A DNA stretch of 64,000 nt from Acuticoccus kalidii. Its GTDB lineage: Bacteria > Pseudomonadota > Alphaproteobacteria > Rhizobiales > Amorphaceae. The stretch spans positions 3,654-67,653 of the forward strand of contig NZ_JAKGCS010000008.1 of NCBI RefSeq assembly GCF_021556395.1, written 5' to 3'. The notes below the pieces were generated by a model. That model was not told where the DNA came from. It was given only the letters and a program-made list of their open reading frames with translations, and made no database searches. Made by a program: the position numbers and the translations under genes. Shown here one piece after another: positions 34,304 through 44,900 of the stretch. How positions within the stretch are numbered: position 1 is the stretch's first letter; every line of letters begins with the position of its first letter.

Positions 34304-35539
34304 TTGGGCCAGTTTCTCTTCAAAAATTTCGCGATGCTGGATCCGGCTGAGGACGAGATTCGCGGCGGTCACGAACTTCTCGTCGAGGACACGCTGATCC
34401 GCGAGGTGTCCGACCGCCCGATCACCGCGCCCGAGGCGACCGTCATCGACTGCGCGGGCGGCACGTTGATGCCCGGCCTCATCGACTGCCATGTCCACGT
34501 CGTCCTCAGCGAAGTCTATATCCGCCAGCTCGAGAATATCCCGCTCACGCTGATGACGGCGCAGACGATGGTCGCGATGCGCGAGATGCTCGATCGCGGC
34601 TTCACCACGGTGCGCGACACTGGCGGCGCCGATTGGGGCATCAAGGCGGCCGTCGAGCAGGGCTATATCACCGGCCCGCGCCTCTTCATCGCGGGCCGCG
34701 CGATCGGGCCGACCGGCGGCCATTCCGACAGCCGCCGCCGCACCGACCCCGGCGCGCTCTGCCCCTGTTGCAACGCGCTCGCCTTCACGATGGGCCTCGC
34801 CGATGGCAAGGCGGAGGTGATGAAGGCCGTGCGCGAGGAGATGCGTCAGGGCTGCGACCACGTGAAGATCATGATGTCGGGCGGCGTCGCATCGCCTTAC
34901 GACCCGCTCGATTCGTTGCAATTCTCGCCCGGCGAGGTGAAAGCGGCGGTCGAGGAGGCGAATGCCTTCGGCCGCTATGTCTGCGCCCATGCCTATTCGC
35001 CCGAGGCGATCACCCGCGCGGCGCACGCCGGTGTGCGAACGATCGAGCACGGCAATCTGATCGACGAGCCGGCCGCCGCCCTGATGGCGGAAAAGGACAT
35101 GTTCCTCGTCGCCAATCTCGTCGCGTATTATGCGATGAAGGAGCGGGCGTCGGACTATGGCATGTCCGGCGAGATGCTGGAAAAGAACGACGTCGTCATC
35201 GAAGGCGGGCTCCGCTCGCTCGAGATCTGCAAGCGCGCCGGCGTCCCCGTCGCCTATGGCAGCGATCTTCTCGGCCAGCTCCGCGTCGACCAGAGCCGCG
35301 AGTTTCAGCTCCGCAGCAACGTCGTCCCCGCGATCGACATTATCCGCTCGGCGACGACCATCGCCGCGAAGGTGCTGCGCCACGAGGGCAAGCTCGGCTG
35401 TCTCGCCCCCGGCGCCTTCGCCGACCTTCTCGTGATCGACGGCAACCCGCTCGACAATCTGGAACTCTTCGGCGGGCAGGGCCGGCACATGACCCTCATC
35501 ATGAAGGACGGCGCCGTGCACAAGAAGACGCTTCATTGA
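34304..35539 (+). CDS. Metal-dependent amidohydrolase, first of a tandem pair
   Basis: 411 residues from a TTG at 34304; AAGGAG sits six bases before it and the product then matches its paralogue from residue 1, so upstream ATGs are rejected. TIM-barrel amidohydrolase: metal motif LIDCHVHVV, carboxylated Lys in DHVKIMMSGG, His in CAHAY and IEHGN, Asp in YGSDLL. The C-terminal segment GAFADLLVIDGNPLDNL is the usual beta-sandwich part. It has an unusual CPCCN segment before the second metal region, shared with the paralogue. Likely cleaves an amide or peptide-like bond; relatives include Xaa-Pro dipeptidase-like enzymes. Confidence 0.88.
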   Translation: MGQFLFKNFAMLDPAEDEIRGGHELLVEDTLIREVSDRPITAPEATVIDCAGGTLMPGLIDCHVHVVLSEVYIRQLENIPLTLMTAQTMVAMREMLDRGFTTVRDTGGADWGIKAAVEQGYITGPRLFIAGRAIGPTGGHSDSRRRTDPGALCPCCNALAFTMGLADGKAEVMKAVREEMRQGCDHVKIMMSGGVASPYDPLDSLQFSPGEVKAAVEEANAFGRYVCAHAYSPEAITRAAHAGVRTIEHGNLIDEPAAALMAEKDMFLVANLVAYYAMKERASDYGMSGEMLEKNDVVIEGGLRSLEICKRAGVPVAYGSDLLGQLRVDQSREFQLRSNVVPAIDIIRSATTIAAKVLRHEGKLGCLAPGAFADLLVIDGNPLDNLELFGGQGRHMTLIMKDGAVHKKTLH

Positions 35540-35579
35540 TGTCCGCCCTCATCCCCCACGTCTCGCCGGGAGCGCGGCC

Positions 35580-36824
35580 ATGACCGACATGCTGCTGTTC
35601 CGCAATCTTCGCCTCCTCGACCCGGCGTTCGACGAACCGCACGGCGGCTATGAGGTCCTCGTCGAGGGCGAGAGGATCCGCGAGGTGTCCGAGACGCCGA
35701 TCACCAGCGCGGCGACACCCATCGATTGCGGCGGGCGCGTCCTGATGCCCGGCCTCATCGACTGCCACGTCCATTCGATGCACTCCGAAGTCTATATGCG
35801 CCGGATGGAGGACGTGCCGCTCACCCTCGCGGCCGCCCGCGGTGCCCGGCGGCTCAAGGAGATGATCGATCGCGGCTTCACCACCGTCCGCGACACCGGC
35901 GGCACCGATTGGGGCATGAAGACCGCCGTCGAGACCGGCCTCATTCCCGGCCCGCGCCTCTTCATCGCCGGCCGCTCGATCGGCCCGACCGGCGGCCACA
36001 GCGATGGTCGGGCTCGCACCAATGCCGGCTTCGACTGCCCGTGCTGCAACGGCCAGGCCTATCTGCGCGTCGTCGCCGATGGCGAGGACGACGTGCGCAA
36101 GGTGGTGCGCGAGCAGATGCGCCAGGGCTGCGATCACGTGAAGATCATGGTCTCCGGCGGGGTCGCCTCGCCGAACGATCCACTCGATTCGCTGCAATTC
36201 TCGATCGAGGAGATCGAGGCGGCGGTGGAGGAGGCGGAGGCGTTCGGCCGCTATGTCCTTGCCCATGCCTATGCCGCCGAGGCGATCACCCGCGCCGTCG
36301 CCCATGGTGTCAGAACGATCGAGCACGGCAACCTGATCGACGAGCCGGCCGCGAAGCTGATGGCCGAGAAGGGCGCCTATCTCGTCGCCAATCTCGTCGC
36401 CTATGTCGCGATGAAGGAGCGCGCCGCCGCGTTCGGAATGCCGCCGGTGATGCTCGAAAAGAACGACATGGTGCTCGAAGGCGGCTACCGCTCGCTCGAG
36501 ATCTGCAAGGCAGCCGGGGTGAAGGTCGCCTATGGCTCGGACCTTCTCGGCGCGCTCGCCGAGGATCAGAGCCGCGAATTCTCGATCCGCTGCGAGGTGC
36601 AGAGCCCCATCGAGGTGATCCGCGCCGCGACCACGATCGCTGCCGAAGTCGTCCGCCGCCCCGGCCGGCTCGGCACGATCGCGCCGGACGCATGGGCCGA
36701 CATCATCGTCGTCGACGACGATCCTCTCGAGGACATCACGCGTCTCGAAGGGCAGGGCGTCCATCTCGCCGCCATCATGAAGGGCGGGCGCTTTCACAAG
36801 AACCGCCTCGGGGGCGCGGTTTGA
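35580..36824 (+). CDS. Metal-dependent amidohydrolase, second of a tandem pair
   Basis: 414 residues and close to the preceding gene along its whole length (I judge well over half identical by eye), so a tandem duplication. Same residues: LIDCHVHSM, DHVKIMVSGG, AHAYAAEAITRA, IEHGNLID, YGSDLLG, and CPCCN. The differences cluster near residues 75-90 (MHSEVYMRRMEDVP region) and in the C-terminal helices, suggesting related but distinct substrates. The stop overlaps the permease start, so it is tied to the transporter. Confidence 0.9.
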   Translation: MTDMLLFRNLRLLDPAFDEPHGGYEVLVEGERIREVSETPITSAATPIDCGGRVLMPGLIDCHVHSMHSEVYMRRMEDVPLTLAAARGARRLKEMIDRGFTTVRDTGGTDWGMKTAVETGLIPGPRLFIAGRSIGPTGGHSDGRARTNAGFDCPCCNGQAYLRVVADGEDDVRKVVREQMRQGCDHVKIMVSGGVASPNDPLDSLQFSIEEIEAAVEEAEAFGRYVLAHAYAAEAITRAVAHGVRTIEHGNLIDEPAAKLMAEKGAYLVANLVAYVAMKERAAAFGMPPVMLEKNDMVLEGGYRSLEICKAAGVKVAYGSDLLGALAEDQSREFSIRCEVQSPIEVIRAATTIAAEVVRRPGRLGTIAPDAWADIIVVDDDPLEDITRLEGQGVHLAAIMKGGRFHKNRLGGAV

Positions 36825-37675
36825 GCCTCGCGCGGAGCGACGCGCCCGCGGCAGGGGGGCTCCTGCCGGATCGGTGGCGGCTCGGCCGCTGGCTGTTCAA
36901 GGGTGTCGCGCTCGTCGCGTTCCTCTACATCCTGACGCCGCTGATCTTCATCACCTGGCTGTCATTTTATGCGCAGGAGATTCCGTCTTATCCGCCGGAA
37001 GGCTATTCGCTGAACTGGTACGGCCAGGCGCTCAACAACGAGCGTTTCCTCAAGGCGTTCCTGCTCAGCGCGCAACTCGGCGTCGTCGCGACCCTCATCG
37101 GCCTCGCCGTCGCGCTGCCCGCCTCGCTCGGCATCGTGCGATTGCGCTTCCGGGGGCGGGGGACGGTGAACAATCTCCTTCTGATGCCGCTCATCGTGCC
37201 CGGCATCGTTCTCGGCTTCGCGCTCTATGTCTTCCAGGTGGAGATCGCGATCGCGACGAGCTGGCCGATCCTCGGCTCGTTCGGCGGCCTCGTGTTCGGT
37301 CACGTCCTCCTCGTCATCCCGTGGACGGTCCGGCTCATCACCGCGAGCCTCGTGGGCTTCGACAGGACGCTCGAAGAAGCGGCCCAGAATCTCGGCGCAA
37401 ACCGCTTCACGACGTTTCGCCGGGTGACGATGCCGGCGATCTTGCCCGGTATCGTGGCCGGCGCGCTCTTCGGCTTCGTGTCCTCCTTCGGCAATCTCGA
37501 GATGAGCCTCTTCCTCGTCGGTCCGGGGCGCACGACCCTGCCGATCGCGATCCTCCAATATCTCCAATGGAAGATCGATCCGACGATCGCCGCGGTCTCG
37601 GTCTTGCAGATCGCGATCATCGCCGTCGCGATGCTGGTGACGGATCGTTTCGTGAAAATCTCGCGGGTGGTGTAG
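36821..37675 (+). CDS. Polyamine/opine-type ABC permease (PotC-like)
   Basis: 284 residues from the TTG at 36821, overlapping the amidohydrolase stop by four bases (TTGA) and preceded by GGGGGCG. Six helices; GYSLNWYGQALNNERFLKAF is the characteristic PotC-family loop (SLxWY) and the EAA loop is DRTLEEAAQNLGANRFTTFR. Pairs with the PotB-like permease at 39931. Transcribed with ATPase, binding protein and second permease. Confidence 0.9.
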   Translation: MSLARSDAPAAGGLLPDRWRLGRWLFKGVALVAFLYILTPLIFITWLSFYAQEIPSYPPEGYSLNWYGQALNNERFLKAFLLSAQLGVVATLIGLAVALPASLGIVRLRFRGRGTVNNLLLMPLIVPGIVLGFALYVFQVEIAIATSWPILGSFGGLVFGHVLLVIPWTVRLITASLVGFDRTLEEAAQNLGANRFTTFRRVTMPAILPGIVAGALFGFVSSFGNLEMSLFLVGPGRTTLPIAILQYLQWKIDPTIAAVSVLQIAIIAVAMLVTDRFVKISRVV

Positions 37676-38743
37676 ATGGCGCGTCTCGAACTCGACGGTG
37701 TCTCCAAGCATTATGGCGACTTCTACGCCGCGCGCGAGGTGACGCTCGATGTGGCGGAAGGCGAGTTCCTCGTCCTCCTCGGCCCGTCCGGCTGCGGCAA
37801 GACGACGACCTTGCGCGCCATCGCGGGGTTCGTGGAGCCGTCCGCCGGAACGGTGCGGATCGGCGGCAAGGACGTGACGCGCCTGCCGCCCTGGAAGCGC
37901 AATACCGGCCTCGTCTTCCAGAATTACGCGCTCTTTCCGCACCTGACGGTCGCCCAGAACGTCGCCTTCGGGCTCGAGATGCGGAAGGTCTCGAAGGCGG
38001 ATGCGGCGACGAAGGTGAACGAGGCTCTCCGCCTCGTTCGGCTCGATCATCTCGGCGACCGCCTGCCGCGCCAGCTTTCGGGCGGCCAACAACAGCGCGT
38101 GGCGCTCGCCCGCGCGCTCGTCTTCCGGCCGGACGTCCTCCTTCTCGACGAGCCGCTCTCGAACCTCGACGCCAAGCTGCGCAACGAGGTGCGCGTCGAA
38201 ATCCGCAGTCTCCAGCAGCGCCTCGGCATCACCACGGTGATGGTGACGCACGACCAGGAAGAGGCGCTGACGATGGCCGACCGGCTCGTCGTCATGAGCG
38301 AAGGCAAGGTGCGCCAGGTCGGCTCCCAGCGCGATCTTTATGAGCGCCCCGCCGACCGCTTCGTCGCCGGCTTTGTCGGCCGGTCGAGCTTCCTCGAAGG
38401 GCACATGAGCGGCGACACGCTGACGACGCCGGGCGGTCTCGCCATCAAGTGCGCCCGCAAGATCGCGGGCGAGGCGGTCGTCGCGCTGCGGCCCGAGCGG
38501 GTTTTCGTCGGCACCGAGCCGGTCACGACCGCGGACAACAGCTTTCCGGGTGAAGTCGAGTTCGTCTCCTATATGGGCGGCCTCATCGACATCCATGTGC
38601 GCCTCAGCGAGCACGACCAGGTGATCGCGCAGGTGCCGAACCACGACGGAAGCGTGCTTCCGGCCGTGGGCGACCGGGTCCACGTCGGATGGGCCCCGAC
38701 CTCGGCGGTCTTCCCGGCCGAGCACAACGGAATGGACGGCTAA
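37676..38743 (+). CDS. Polyamine/opine-type ABC transporter ATPase (PotA-like)
   Basis: 355 residues. Walker A GPSGCGKTT, VFQNYALFPHLTVAQNVAFG, signature LSGGQQQRVALARALVFRPD, Walker B VLLLDEPLSNLD, VTHDQEEALTMADRLVVM, and a C-terminal TOBE domain with RPERVFVG. It starts directly after the permease stop codon. Length and TOBE tail fit the PotA/FbpC/UgpC class. Confidence 0.94.
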   Translation: MARLELDGVSKHYGDFYAAREVTLDVAEGEFLVLLGPSGCGKTTTLRAIAGFVEPSAGTVRIGGKDVTRLPPWKRNTGLVFQNYALFPHLTVAQNVAFGLEMRKVSKADAATKVNEALRLVRLDHLGDRLPRQLSGGQQQRVALARALVFRPDVLLLDEPLSNLDAKLRNEVRVEIRSLQQRLGITTVMVTHDQEEALTMADRLVVMSEGKVRQVGSQRDLYERPADRFVAGFVGRSSFLEGHMSGDTLTTPGGLAIKCARKIAGEAVVALRPERVFVGTEPVTTADNSFPGEVEFVSYMGGLIDIHVRLSEHDQVIAQVPNHDGSVLPAVGDRVHVGWAPTSAVFPAEHNGMDG

Positions 38744-38805
38744 TCGAGACGGTTGAAGCACGGCGGAATGGACCGCCGACCTCAAAAGAGGATGGGAGAA
38801 GCGAG

Positions 38806-39864
38806 ATGACGAAGGATCTGAAGGCCGGCATCGGCCGGCGAAGCGTCCTCAAAGGCATGGCCGGGGCAGCGGGCGCCGCGGTTCTCGCACGGCCCTCGAT
38901 CGTGCGCGCGCAATCGGCGGGAACCGTCGTCGTCGGCACGTGGGGCGGCGACTATGCGCGCCTCCTCAACAAGAATATCGAGCAGCCCTTCCTCATCCCC
39001 GAAGGGTGGGAGGTGATCCAGGACCAGGCCGGCGATCCCGAGCGCCGGGCCAAGATGCTCGCCGAACGCCGCCTGCCGCAGGGCTCGACCGATGTTCAGG
39101 GCCTCAACGGGCCGAACATGTATCAGGTCTACGAGCTCGGGATCACCCAGCCGATCGACTATGAGCGCATCCCGCTGGCGAAGAACCTTCTTCCGTCGAT
39201 GAAATATGAATACGGCATCGGTCAGATCTATTCGGGCATGGTGCCGGTCTACAATCCCGACAAGGTGGACGCTCCCGCGAGCTATGCCGAGGTGTTCGAC
39301 CCCAAATGGGGCAACAAGCTCGGCTATATCGACATCCAGTATCAATACACGCTGACGGCGGCCGCCCTCGCCGCCGGCGGGTCGGTCACGGCGATGGACG
39401 CGGCGAAGGAGATGCTCCTCAAAACGCGCGAGGCCGGCGCCCGCATCTATCCGACCAACGAAGCCTTCGCCCAGGGCCTCAAGTCGGAGGAGATCGATAT
39501 CGGCATCATGTGGAAGGCGCGAACGGTGCAGTGGCAAAATGCCGACATCAATGTCTCCTCCTCGGTGCCGAGCGAGGGCGCGCTGTCTTATGTCTCCGGC
39601 TTCGTGATCCCGAAGAACGCGCCGCACGTCGACGGCGCCTACGCCTACCTCAACGCGATGCTGGAGCCCGCCGCTCAGCTCGCCTTCGCCGAGGACATGG
39701 GCTACAACCCGACCGTCGACAATGCCGACATTCCGCCCGAGCTCAACGAGCGGATCGGCTTCAGCCCCGAGGCGATCGACAACCTCAAGGACATGGATTT
39801 CGGCTTCTGGCTCGACAATGACGTCGAGCTGAAAGGCTGGTGGGACAAGGAGTTCAAGGCTTGA
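38806..39864 (+). CDS. ABC binding protein, PotD-like, with Tat signal
   Basis: 352 residues. The ATG at 38806 has GGGAGAAG upstream. The N terminus is a twin-arginine signal (GRRSVLKGMAGAAGAAVLAR, ending at VRAQSA), so it is exported folded. The mature part starts VVVGTWGGDYARLLNKNIEQ, the family-1 (PotD/AttC/opine) pattern, and ends with LKGWWDKEFKA. Ligand is probably a basic or amine-containing compound, judged by relatives. It lies between ATPase and second permease in the operon. Confidence 0.92.
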   Translation: MTKDLKAGIGRRSVLKGMAGAAGAAVLARPSIVRAQSAGTVVVGTWGGDYARLLNKNIEQPFLIPEGWEVIQDQAGDPERRAKMLAERRLPQGSTDVQGLNGPNMYQVYELGITQPIDYERIPLAKNLLPSMKYEYGIGQIYSGMVPVYNPDKVDAPASYAEVFDPKWGNKLGYIDIQYQYTLTAAALAAGGSVTAMDAAKEMLLKTREAGARIYPTNEAFAQGLKSEEIDIGIMWKARTVQWQNADINVSSSVPSEGALSYVSGFVIPKNAPHVDGAYAYLNAMLEPAAQLAFAEDMGYNPTVDNADIPPELNERIGFSPEAIDNLKDMDFGFWLDNDVELKGWWDKEFKA

Positions 39865-39930
39865 TCGGCCGCACGCCCGCACGGCCGCGCGCCCTTCCGG
39901 CGCACGGCGCTTTCGGGGAGCGGCAGTAAA

Positions 39931-40809
39931 TTGGCGGCGACCCTGTCCGACGAGGGGCCGCGCGGCGGCGCGCTGATCTTCAGCGCGTCGACCTTGATCG
40001 GGCCGGCGACGGCGATCGTCGCGCTCGGCGTGATCGGGCCGCTTCTGATCCTCTTGCGATACAGCTTAAACGACTTCGACCCGCGCCTCCTGATGGTCGA
40101 GGCGTTCACGGCGAAGAATTACGTCACCTTCTTCACCGACGCCTATTATCTCGGCGTCTTTTTCACGACGGTGCGCGTCGCGCTGATCTGTACCGCGATC
40201 TGCCTCGTGCTCGGCTTTCCGCTCGCTTATCTCCTCGCCCGCACGCAGACGCGGTTCAAGAATCTCCTCATCATCGGGGTGGTCATTCCGCTCTTCGTGG
40301 GCAATGCGGTGCGCGCAGCGGGGTGGATGACGCTGTTCGGATCGCGCGGTTTCCTGAGCGTGACGCTGATGGATCTCGGCATCACCACCGAGCCGACGGA
40401 GATCATGTTCACCGAGCTCGCCGTGATCATCGGGATCATCGCGGTGAACCTTCCTTATATGGTGCTGACGCTGCAGAGCGTTCTTGAGGGCATCAACCGC
40501 AATCTCGAGGAGGCGGCGTTCAGCCTCGGCGCTGCGCCGGTGACGATGTTCGTCCGGGTTCTGTGGCCGCTGGCGCTGCCCGGAATCGCAGCCGGAACGA
40601 TCCTCACCTTCATCCTCGCGATGAACGCCTATGCGACGCCGGTTCTCCTCGGCGGTCCGGAATTCCGCATGATGGCGCCGCTCGTCTACAGCCAGTTCCA
40701 GCTCAACAATTGGCCCTTCGCCGCCGCCGTCGCTTTCCTTCTGATGGGCACGACACTGCTTCTGACGATCGCGGCGAGCCTTGCGACGCGCCAGCGCTTT
40801 CGCGGCTGA
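39931..40809 (+). CDS. Polyamine/opine-type ABC permease (PotB-like)
   Basis: 292 residues from a TTG at 39931 (GGGGAG about 12 bases upstream; start somewhat uncertain). Six helices. PotB-family loop LMVEAFTAKNYVTFFTDAYY and EAA loop NRNLEEAAFSLGAAPVTMFV. Last gene of the operon (amidohydrolase 1, amidohydrolase 2, permease, ATPase, binding protein, permease). Converges with the CobW gene. Confidence 0.9.
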   Translation: MAATLSDEGPRGGALIFSASTLIGPATAIVALGVIGPLLILLRYSLNDFDPRLLMVEAFTAKNYVTFFTDAYYLGVFFTTVRVALICTAICLVLGFPLAYLLARTQTRFKNLLIIGVVIPLFVGNAVRAAGWMTLFGSRGFLSVTLMDLGITTEPTEIMFTELAVIIGIIAVNLPYMVLTLQSVLEGINRNLEEAAFSLGAAPVTMFVRVLWPLALPGIAAGTILTFILAMNAYATPVLLGGPEFRMMAPLVYSQFQLNNWPFAAAVAFLLMGTTLLLTIAASLATRQRFRG

Positions 40810-40830
40810 GGGGCGAGCGCCGGTCCCGCC

Positions 40831-41805
40831 TCAGGCGGGGTCGGCGAGGATGGTGTCGAAGAGGGCGGTGAGGGCTTCGGGATCGAAGGCACCGCGCCGT
40901 CCGATGGCGACCATCTGGTTCGCCTCCGGTGGCGGCCCGTCCTCCCGCGTGATCGCCCAGCGCTTGCCGACGAGGTGGAAGACGACGCGCCCCCCATCCG
41001 CGCCGCGCAGCACGCCTTTCGCCCGCAAGAGCGTCGGCGGGATGCCCCGCACCGCAGCGCGCAGCTTCAGCGGGTCGACCGCTCCAGAGCGCGTCCAGCT
41101 CCAGGACTGAAAGGCCTCGCCATGATCATGGTGATCGTGGTCGTGATGGTCATGGTCGTGGGGCGCCGCGGTGGTGTGGACGGGATCGCCCGCGACGTGT
41201 GCGCCGAGGAGGAGCTCGCGCGGAATGTCGCCGTGCTCGGCGTGGACGAGACGCATCCGGGGAAGGGCGCCCGTCAACGTCTCCTCGATCGCCTGGCGCT
41301 CGGCCGCGCCGGCGAGATCGACCTTGTTGAGAATGACGAGATCGGCGCCCGCCGCCTGGTCGAGCGCGAGCTCTGTGTCGGCGAAATCGAGCCCCGGGAA
41401 GCCGCCGGCATCGACGAGGCAGAAGATCCCGTCGAGCGCCGTCCGATCGGCGAGGCTGTCGGCGTCGAGCGTGTCGGCGATTGGCAGCGGGCGCGAGACG
41501 CCGCTCGCCTCGATGATCAGCCTCTCTGGCGGGCTCTCCGTGTCGAGGATCGACAGGATCGCCTCGGCGAGATCGTCCCGGATCGAGCAGCAGACGCAGC
41601 CATTGGCGAGCGAGACGGCGTTTTCGCTCGCCTCCACGACAAGCGCCGCATCGATGTTGATCGCCCCGAAATCGTTGACGAGCACGCCATACCGCACGCC
41701 CCGCGGATCGGAGAGGATGCGGTTGAGGAGGGTCGTCTTACCGGCTCCCAGAAAGCCGGTGAGGATCGTCACGGGGACCGGATGGCGCGGGGCGGAAAGC
41801 GACAC
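40831..41805 (-). CDS. CobW/COG0523-family metallochaperone GTPase
   Basis: 324 residues. P-loop GFLGAGKTTLL, metal site CVCCSIRDDL (the CxCC motif, around residue 70), switch region EASGVSRP, guanine motif NKVD. Residues about 213-230 are a His/Asp-rich stretch (HDHDHHDHDHHDHGE), typical of zinc- or cobalt-handling members. The C-terminal CobW_C domain ends at about 300. Cytoplasmic; loads metal onto a client or helps during zinc limitation. No Zur box was found in the short upstream region. Confidence 0.9.
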   Translation of the reverse strand: MSLSAPRHPVPVTILTGFLGAGKTTLLNRILSDPRGVRYGVLVNDFGAINIDAALVVEASENAVSLANGCVCCSIRDDLAEAILSILDTESPPERLIIEASGVSRPLPIADTLDADSLADRTALDGIFCLVDAGGFPGLDFADTELALDQAAGADLVILNKVDLAGAAERQAIEETLTGALPRMRLVHAEHGDIPRELLLGAHVAGDPVHTTAAPHDHDHHDHDHHDHGEAFQSWSWTRSGAVDPLKLRAAVRGIPPTLLRAKGVLRGADGGRVVFHLVGKRWAITREDGPPPEANQMVAIGRRGAFDPEALTALFDTILADPA

Positions 41806-41951
41806 GGAAGAGCCTCATCGACGCGTTGGACCTGGCGGAGACGCCGCGCCGGGAAGGATAGCCGATCGCGCCGGGTCGGCGCGACCGTTGCGTCATCGGA
41901 GCGGCCGCGATGTGGTGGGGGCGGCGGGGACGGCGCGGCCGAGAGCGGCGA

Positions 41952-44900
41952 TCAGAAGGCTTCGTCGTCGTCCGTCTTCTGCGCCATCTCGACGGCGTCG
42001 CCGACCCAATCGCCGTCATCGCGTCGTGCGACCGGCTTTTCCTCGACCGTCGCGGCAGCGATCGAATCGGCGGTCGTGAGGGTGCGCTGAGGCGCCCGGA
42101 ACATATGCACGTCGCGCTGCGGGAAGGGGATCGTGATGCCGGCCTCGTTGAAGCGGCGCCAGATCTGCGTGAGCATCTCCGACTTGATGGTGAAGCCGCT
42201 CATCGTCCCGCGCAGGTCTATATAATAGCACAGGCGCAGGTTGATCGAGGAATCGGCGAACTCCTCGGTCGTCACCATCGGCGCGGGCGATTTCAACACG
42301 CCCGGCTGGTTGTCGAGAACATCGACGATGATGCGGATCGCGTCGTCGGGATCGTCCGAATAGGAGATCCCGACCATCAGGATTACGCGCATCATCGAGT
42401 TGGTGCGCGTCCAGTTGGTGAACGTGTCGGAGATGAGCGCCGAGTTCGGCACGATCAGGTCGAACTCGTCGAACGTCTTCAGCCGCATCGACCGGATGCC
42501 GATCTGGCTGACCGTGCCCGAGTTCGCCCCCACCGTGACGATGTCGCCGAGCCGCAGCGGCCGCTCCACGAGGAGGAGGAGGCCGGAGATGAAGTTGTTG
42601 ACGACGTTCTGCATACCGAAACCGATACCGACACCCAGGGAGGCGGCGAAGACGGTGAGGGTCGTGACGTCGAAGCCGACGGCCGACAGGGTGAGGAGCA
42701 CGCCGAGCACGATCACCACGTACTGGGCGAACACCGAGAGGCTCTGACGGATGCCGATATCCTTCAGGCGGCCGAAGACGACGGTGTAGGCGACGCGTCG
42801 GCACCAGGCGCCGAGCCAGAACACGAAGACCAGCGCCGCGGCTGCGACCACCACGCTGCCCACCCCGTAGGACGAGGTGCCGACATCGAAGAGCCGCCAG
42901 TTCCAGAAGGTGAGGAATTGATGGATGCCCGGCGTCTCGGACGTCCATTCGAAGATACGGGCGGCGACGGCGATGGCGATGACGAGCAGCAGCACCTGAC
43001 CGGCACGGGTCAGCGGCTGCAGGAAGTTCGCGCGGAAGAAATAAGCGCGCGCCGGATCCTTCGCACGGGCCCGCGCTGCGATCCCTTCCATGATGTCGTT
43101 GAGAACGCCGAGGGCGAGGGCGAGCACGGCCGCGATGGCGATGGCGATGGCGAGATTCTGCATCATCGTCGCGGCGAGGTTGGTGTAGCCCATCAGGCCG
43201 GTGACGCCGGTCGCGATCAGCGCGGCCGGCGGCAGCAGCGACAGGATGCCGGCGACCCAGCGGCGAATGCGGCCATAGGAGCTGCGGTCGGCCGTCGGCG
43301 CGGCGAAGAAGAACACGAAGAGGAGAAGCGGCAGGCCGCTGAGCACGAACACCGAGTAAGCGAGGCGGTTGATCGCCGACTGGGTCGAGGGAAGAAGGTT
43401 CACCTCGTCGAGCACGACATAGGCGAAGACGACGATGGTCGTCAGGATCATCGCCGCCTCGGTGGAGCGGGTGATGATCTTGCCGATCCGCCGCTGCCCG
43501 CCGACGGTGCGACGCGTGACGATCACTTGCGTGAGATCGCGCAGGAGCGCGGCGGCGGCGGGGATGACGAGGACCATCAGGATCGTCTGCGCGGTCTCCT
43601 GCGAGATCGCGAAAACCTTGGTGTAGATCCACCAGATCGCGGCGGGGACGAGCCAGAAGAGGTTGCGCCGAAGCACCTCGAGCGGCACCTCGGTGGCGCG
43701 GGTCGCGTCGGCGGCGATGAAGCGCTTCAGAAGCCCGCGCCGGAGCCATATGACGAAGCCGATGAAGACGAGCGAGGCGATGCCGAAGGCGATGAGCCGG
43801 CGCTGATCGGCCACGCGATAGGACGTCTCGATCTCGGTCAGCCGGCCTTCATAGATCGCCTTCAGCTTGCCCGGAAGCGAGGAAAGCTCGGTCGCGATGC
43901 GCTGACGCGCGGCCGGATCCGTCCGGGCGATCTCGCGACGGGTAAGGTTGGTGCGCTCGCGGATGGCCCGTTCGCGCACCAGCGCCTCGCGTGTGCGCAC
44001 GAGGCCCTCGCGCAGTTGGCCGAGTTCCTCGCGCTGGATCTGCAACAGCTCGTCGAGACCGCGCACGCGCTGGCGGAACGCCTGCGCCACGGCATTCTGC
44101 TCGTTCGGCTCGCCGAGGATGCGCACGAGGTCTTCGAGCGCCGACCGGTTCGCGTTGATCGTCGTAAGGCGCTGGGTGATGAGATGGTCGATCTCGTCGA
44201 CCTCGTCGATCGCGTCTTCGAAGAGGTGGATCGGGATCGACGGCTCGTCGGGCAGCGTCCGCAACGCGTCGAGCGTGCTGCGGGATTGGACGATGGCGAT
44301 GTCGGTGAGGCGCGCGGTCGAGCGCAGCAATGTTTCATCCGACCGCAGGCGCAGGAGATTGCGGCGCTGAATCGCGGCCGAATTGGTCTCCGTGATGCCC
44401 GACGCCTCGTTCGAGAGGGCGAGGGCGGCCTGGGAGAGCTGATCGACGAGTTGGGTGAGGCGAAGGACGATCGGCTCTTCGTCCGACGGGCGCACGCCCT
44501 CGATCGCATCGAGCGTGATGAGATTTTGGATGATCGCGAGCTGCTCTTGCCGCAGGCTGAGATATTCGCTCGAAAGCGCCTGATAGACGGTGAGACGCTC
44601 GAGAATCTGGTTTTGCACGTCGCGGATGCGGCGGCGCCAGTCGAGCATTTCCTCTTCGACGATGCCCGCGAGCGTGTCGCGTGTGCCGGAGCGAAGATCG
44701 GCGCTCGCGCTGACGATCGCGGCGTTCAGCGCATCCACCCGCTCGGTCTGCTCGGCGACGGTGTGGGCGAGCGTCATGAGCCGCGTCGAGCCGATATCCA
44801 CCTCGAATTGCGCCTGTTGCAGCGTCTCGAAGGTGATCGGGGTGTTGTCGTCGAACGTGTCGAGCTGGGAGACGATGCGGGCGTTTTCGTTGGTCTGCTG

